The translations under genes were made by a program, and so were the position numbers. Shown piece by piece: positions 5,161-5,259 of a stretch of DNA of 5,259 nucleotides (positions are counted from its first letter, which is position 1; the number at the start of each line of letters is the position of its first letter). Where the stretch lies: positions 1-5,259 of the forward strand of contig CAADUD010000045.1 in NCBI GenBank assembly GCA_900752095.1. The letters run 5' to 3'. A model generated the notes under the pieces. The model had not been told where the DNA came from. It did no database searches and saw nothing but the letters and a program-made list of their open reading frames with translations. Origin of the DNA: Clostridia bacterium. GTDB taxonomy: Bacteria; Bacillota; Clostridia; TANB77; CAG-508.

Positions 5161-5259
5161 CTATTTACAAAATCTATGGTTTCCAATAGTAACTGTCATA
5201 GGTCTTGACCAAATCCATTTGTTAGTTGCCGTTTTTGGATTAAAATAATAAATTGCTCC
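5161..5259 (-). CDS. SleB/CwlJ-type cell wall hydrolase, C-terminal fragment
   Basis: Only the last 32 codons and the TAG at 5161-5163 are in the window; the rest lies beyond the right edge. The visible protein is GAIYYFNPKTATNKWIWSRP followed by MTVTIGNHRFCK. This matches the conserved end of the Hydrolase_2 domain found in SleB and CwlJ, the enzymes that cut spore cortex peptidoglycan during germination. The YYFNP, WIWSRP and IGNHRFC segments are characteristic. From the fragment alone I cannot tell a germination-specific enzyme from a vegetative wall hydrolase of the same family, nor see a signal peptide or a peptidoglycan-binding domain. It converges with the small rightward gene and may share its terminator. 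Confidence 0.85.
   Translation of the reverse strand, partial: GAIYYFNPKTATNKWIWSRPMTVTIGNHRFCK

Noticed and set aside
1..5259. tRNA, rRNA, CRISPR array, insertion sequence or attachment site
   Set aside because: I saw no cloverleaf, regularly spaced repeats, transposase frame or terminal repeats with target duplications anywhere in the window.

Overview
The window is very AT-rich bacterial DNA using the standard code, with Gram-positive style ribosome binding sites (GGAGG-like, 5 to 12 bases from the start). The gene set (efp next to an aminopeptidase P gene, a CD1247-type zinc-ribbon protein, yqeG, a SleB-type cell wall hydrolase) points to a low-GC, probably spore-forming member of the Clostridia. 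This assignment rests on gene content and base composition, not on a database match.

Layout. Bases 1-416 (+) hold the 3' part of an M23 (LytM-type) metallopeptidase gene, cut by the window edge and broken by what look like two single-C insertions 25 bases apart. After a short AT-only gap with a 16-bp tandem duplication comes a block of five minus-strand genes, transcribed right to left: yqeG (4079-4582), a prepilin peptidase (3267-4013), an aminopeptidase P (2109-3197), efp (1233-1799) and a CD1247-type protein (496-1206). The first three are separated by 65-69 bases and have a promoter with a perfect TTGACA -35 box in front of yqeG. efp has its own promoter in a 309-base gap and probably carries the CD1247-type gene with it (26-base spacing).

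The right end is different. At 4716-4747 a perfect 11-bp dyad overlaps an extended -10 promoter pointing right. It drives a short reading frame (4791-5108) of unrecognised function with an ideal ribosome binding site. A 21-bp inverted repeat with T tracts, an evident intrinsic terminator, lies inside this reading frame, before its stop codon, so terminated transcripts would lack a stop codon. The known parallels are arfA in E. coli and brfA in Bacillus. The simpler alternative is a frameshifted or decayed gene. The window ends with the last 32 codons of a convergent SleB/CwlJ-type cell wall hydrolase (5161-5259, -).

The five-gene block is housekeeping: EF-P relieves ribosome stalling at proline runs, aminopeptidase P trims X-Pro N termini, the A24 enzyme processes type IV pilin-like precursors, and YqeG is a HAD phosphatase. 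Nothing suggests that they form one pathway. The items most worth a second look are the terminator-in-gene unit at 4716-5108 and the paired C insertions in the M23 gene.
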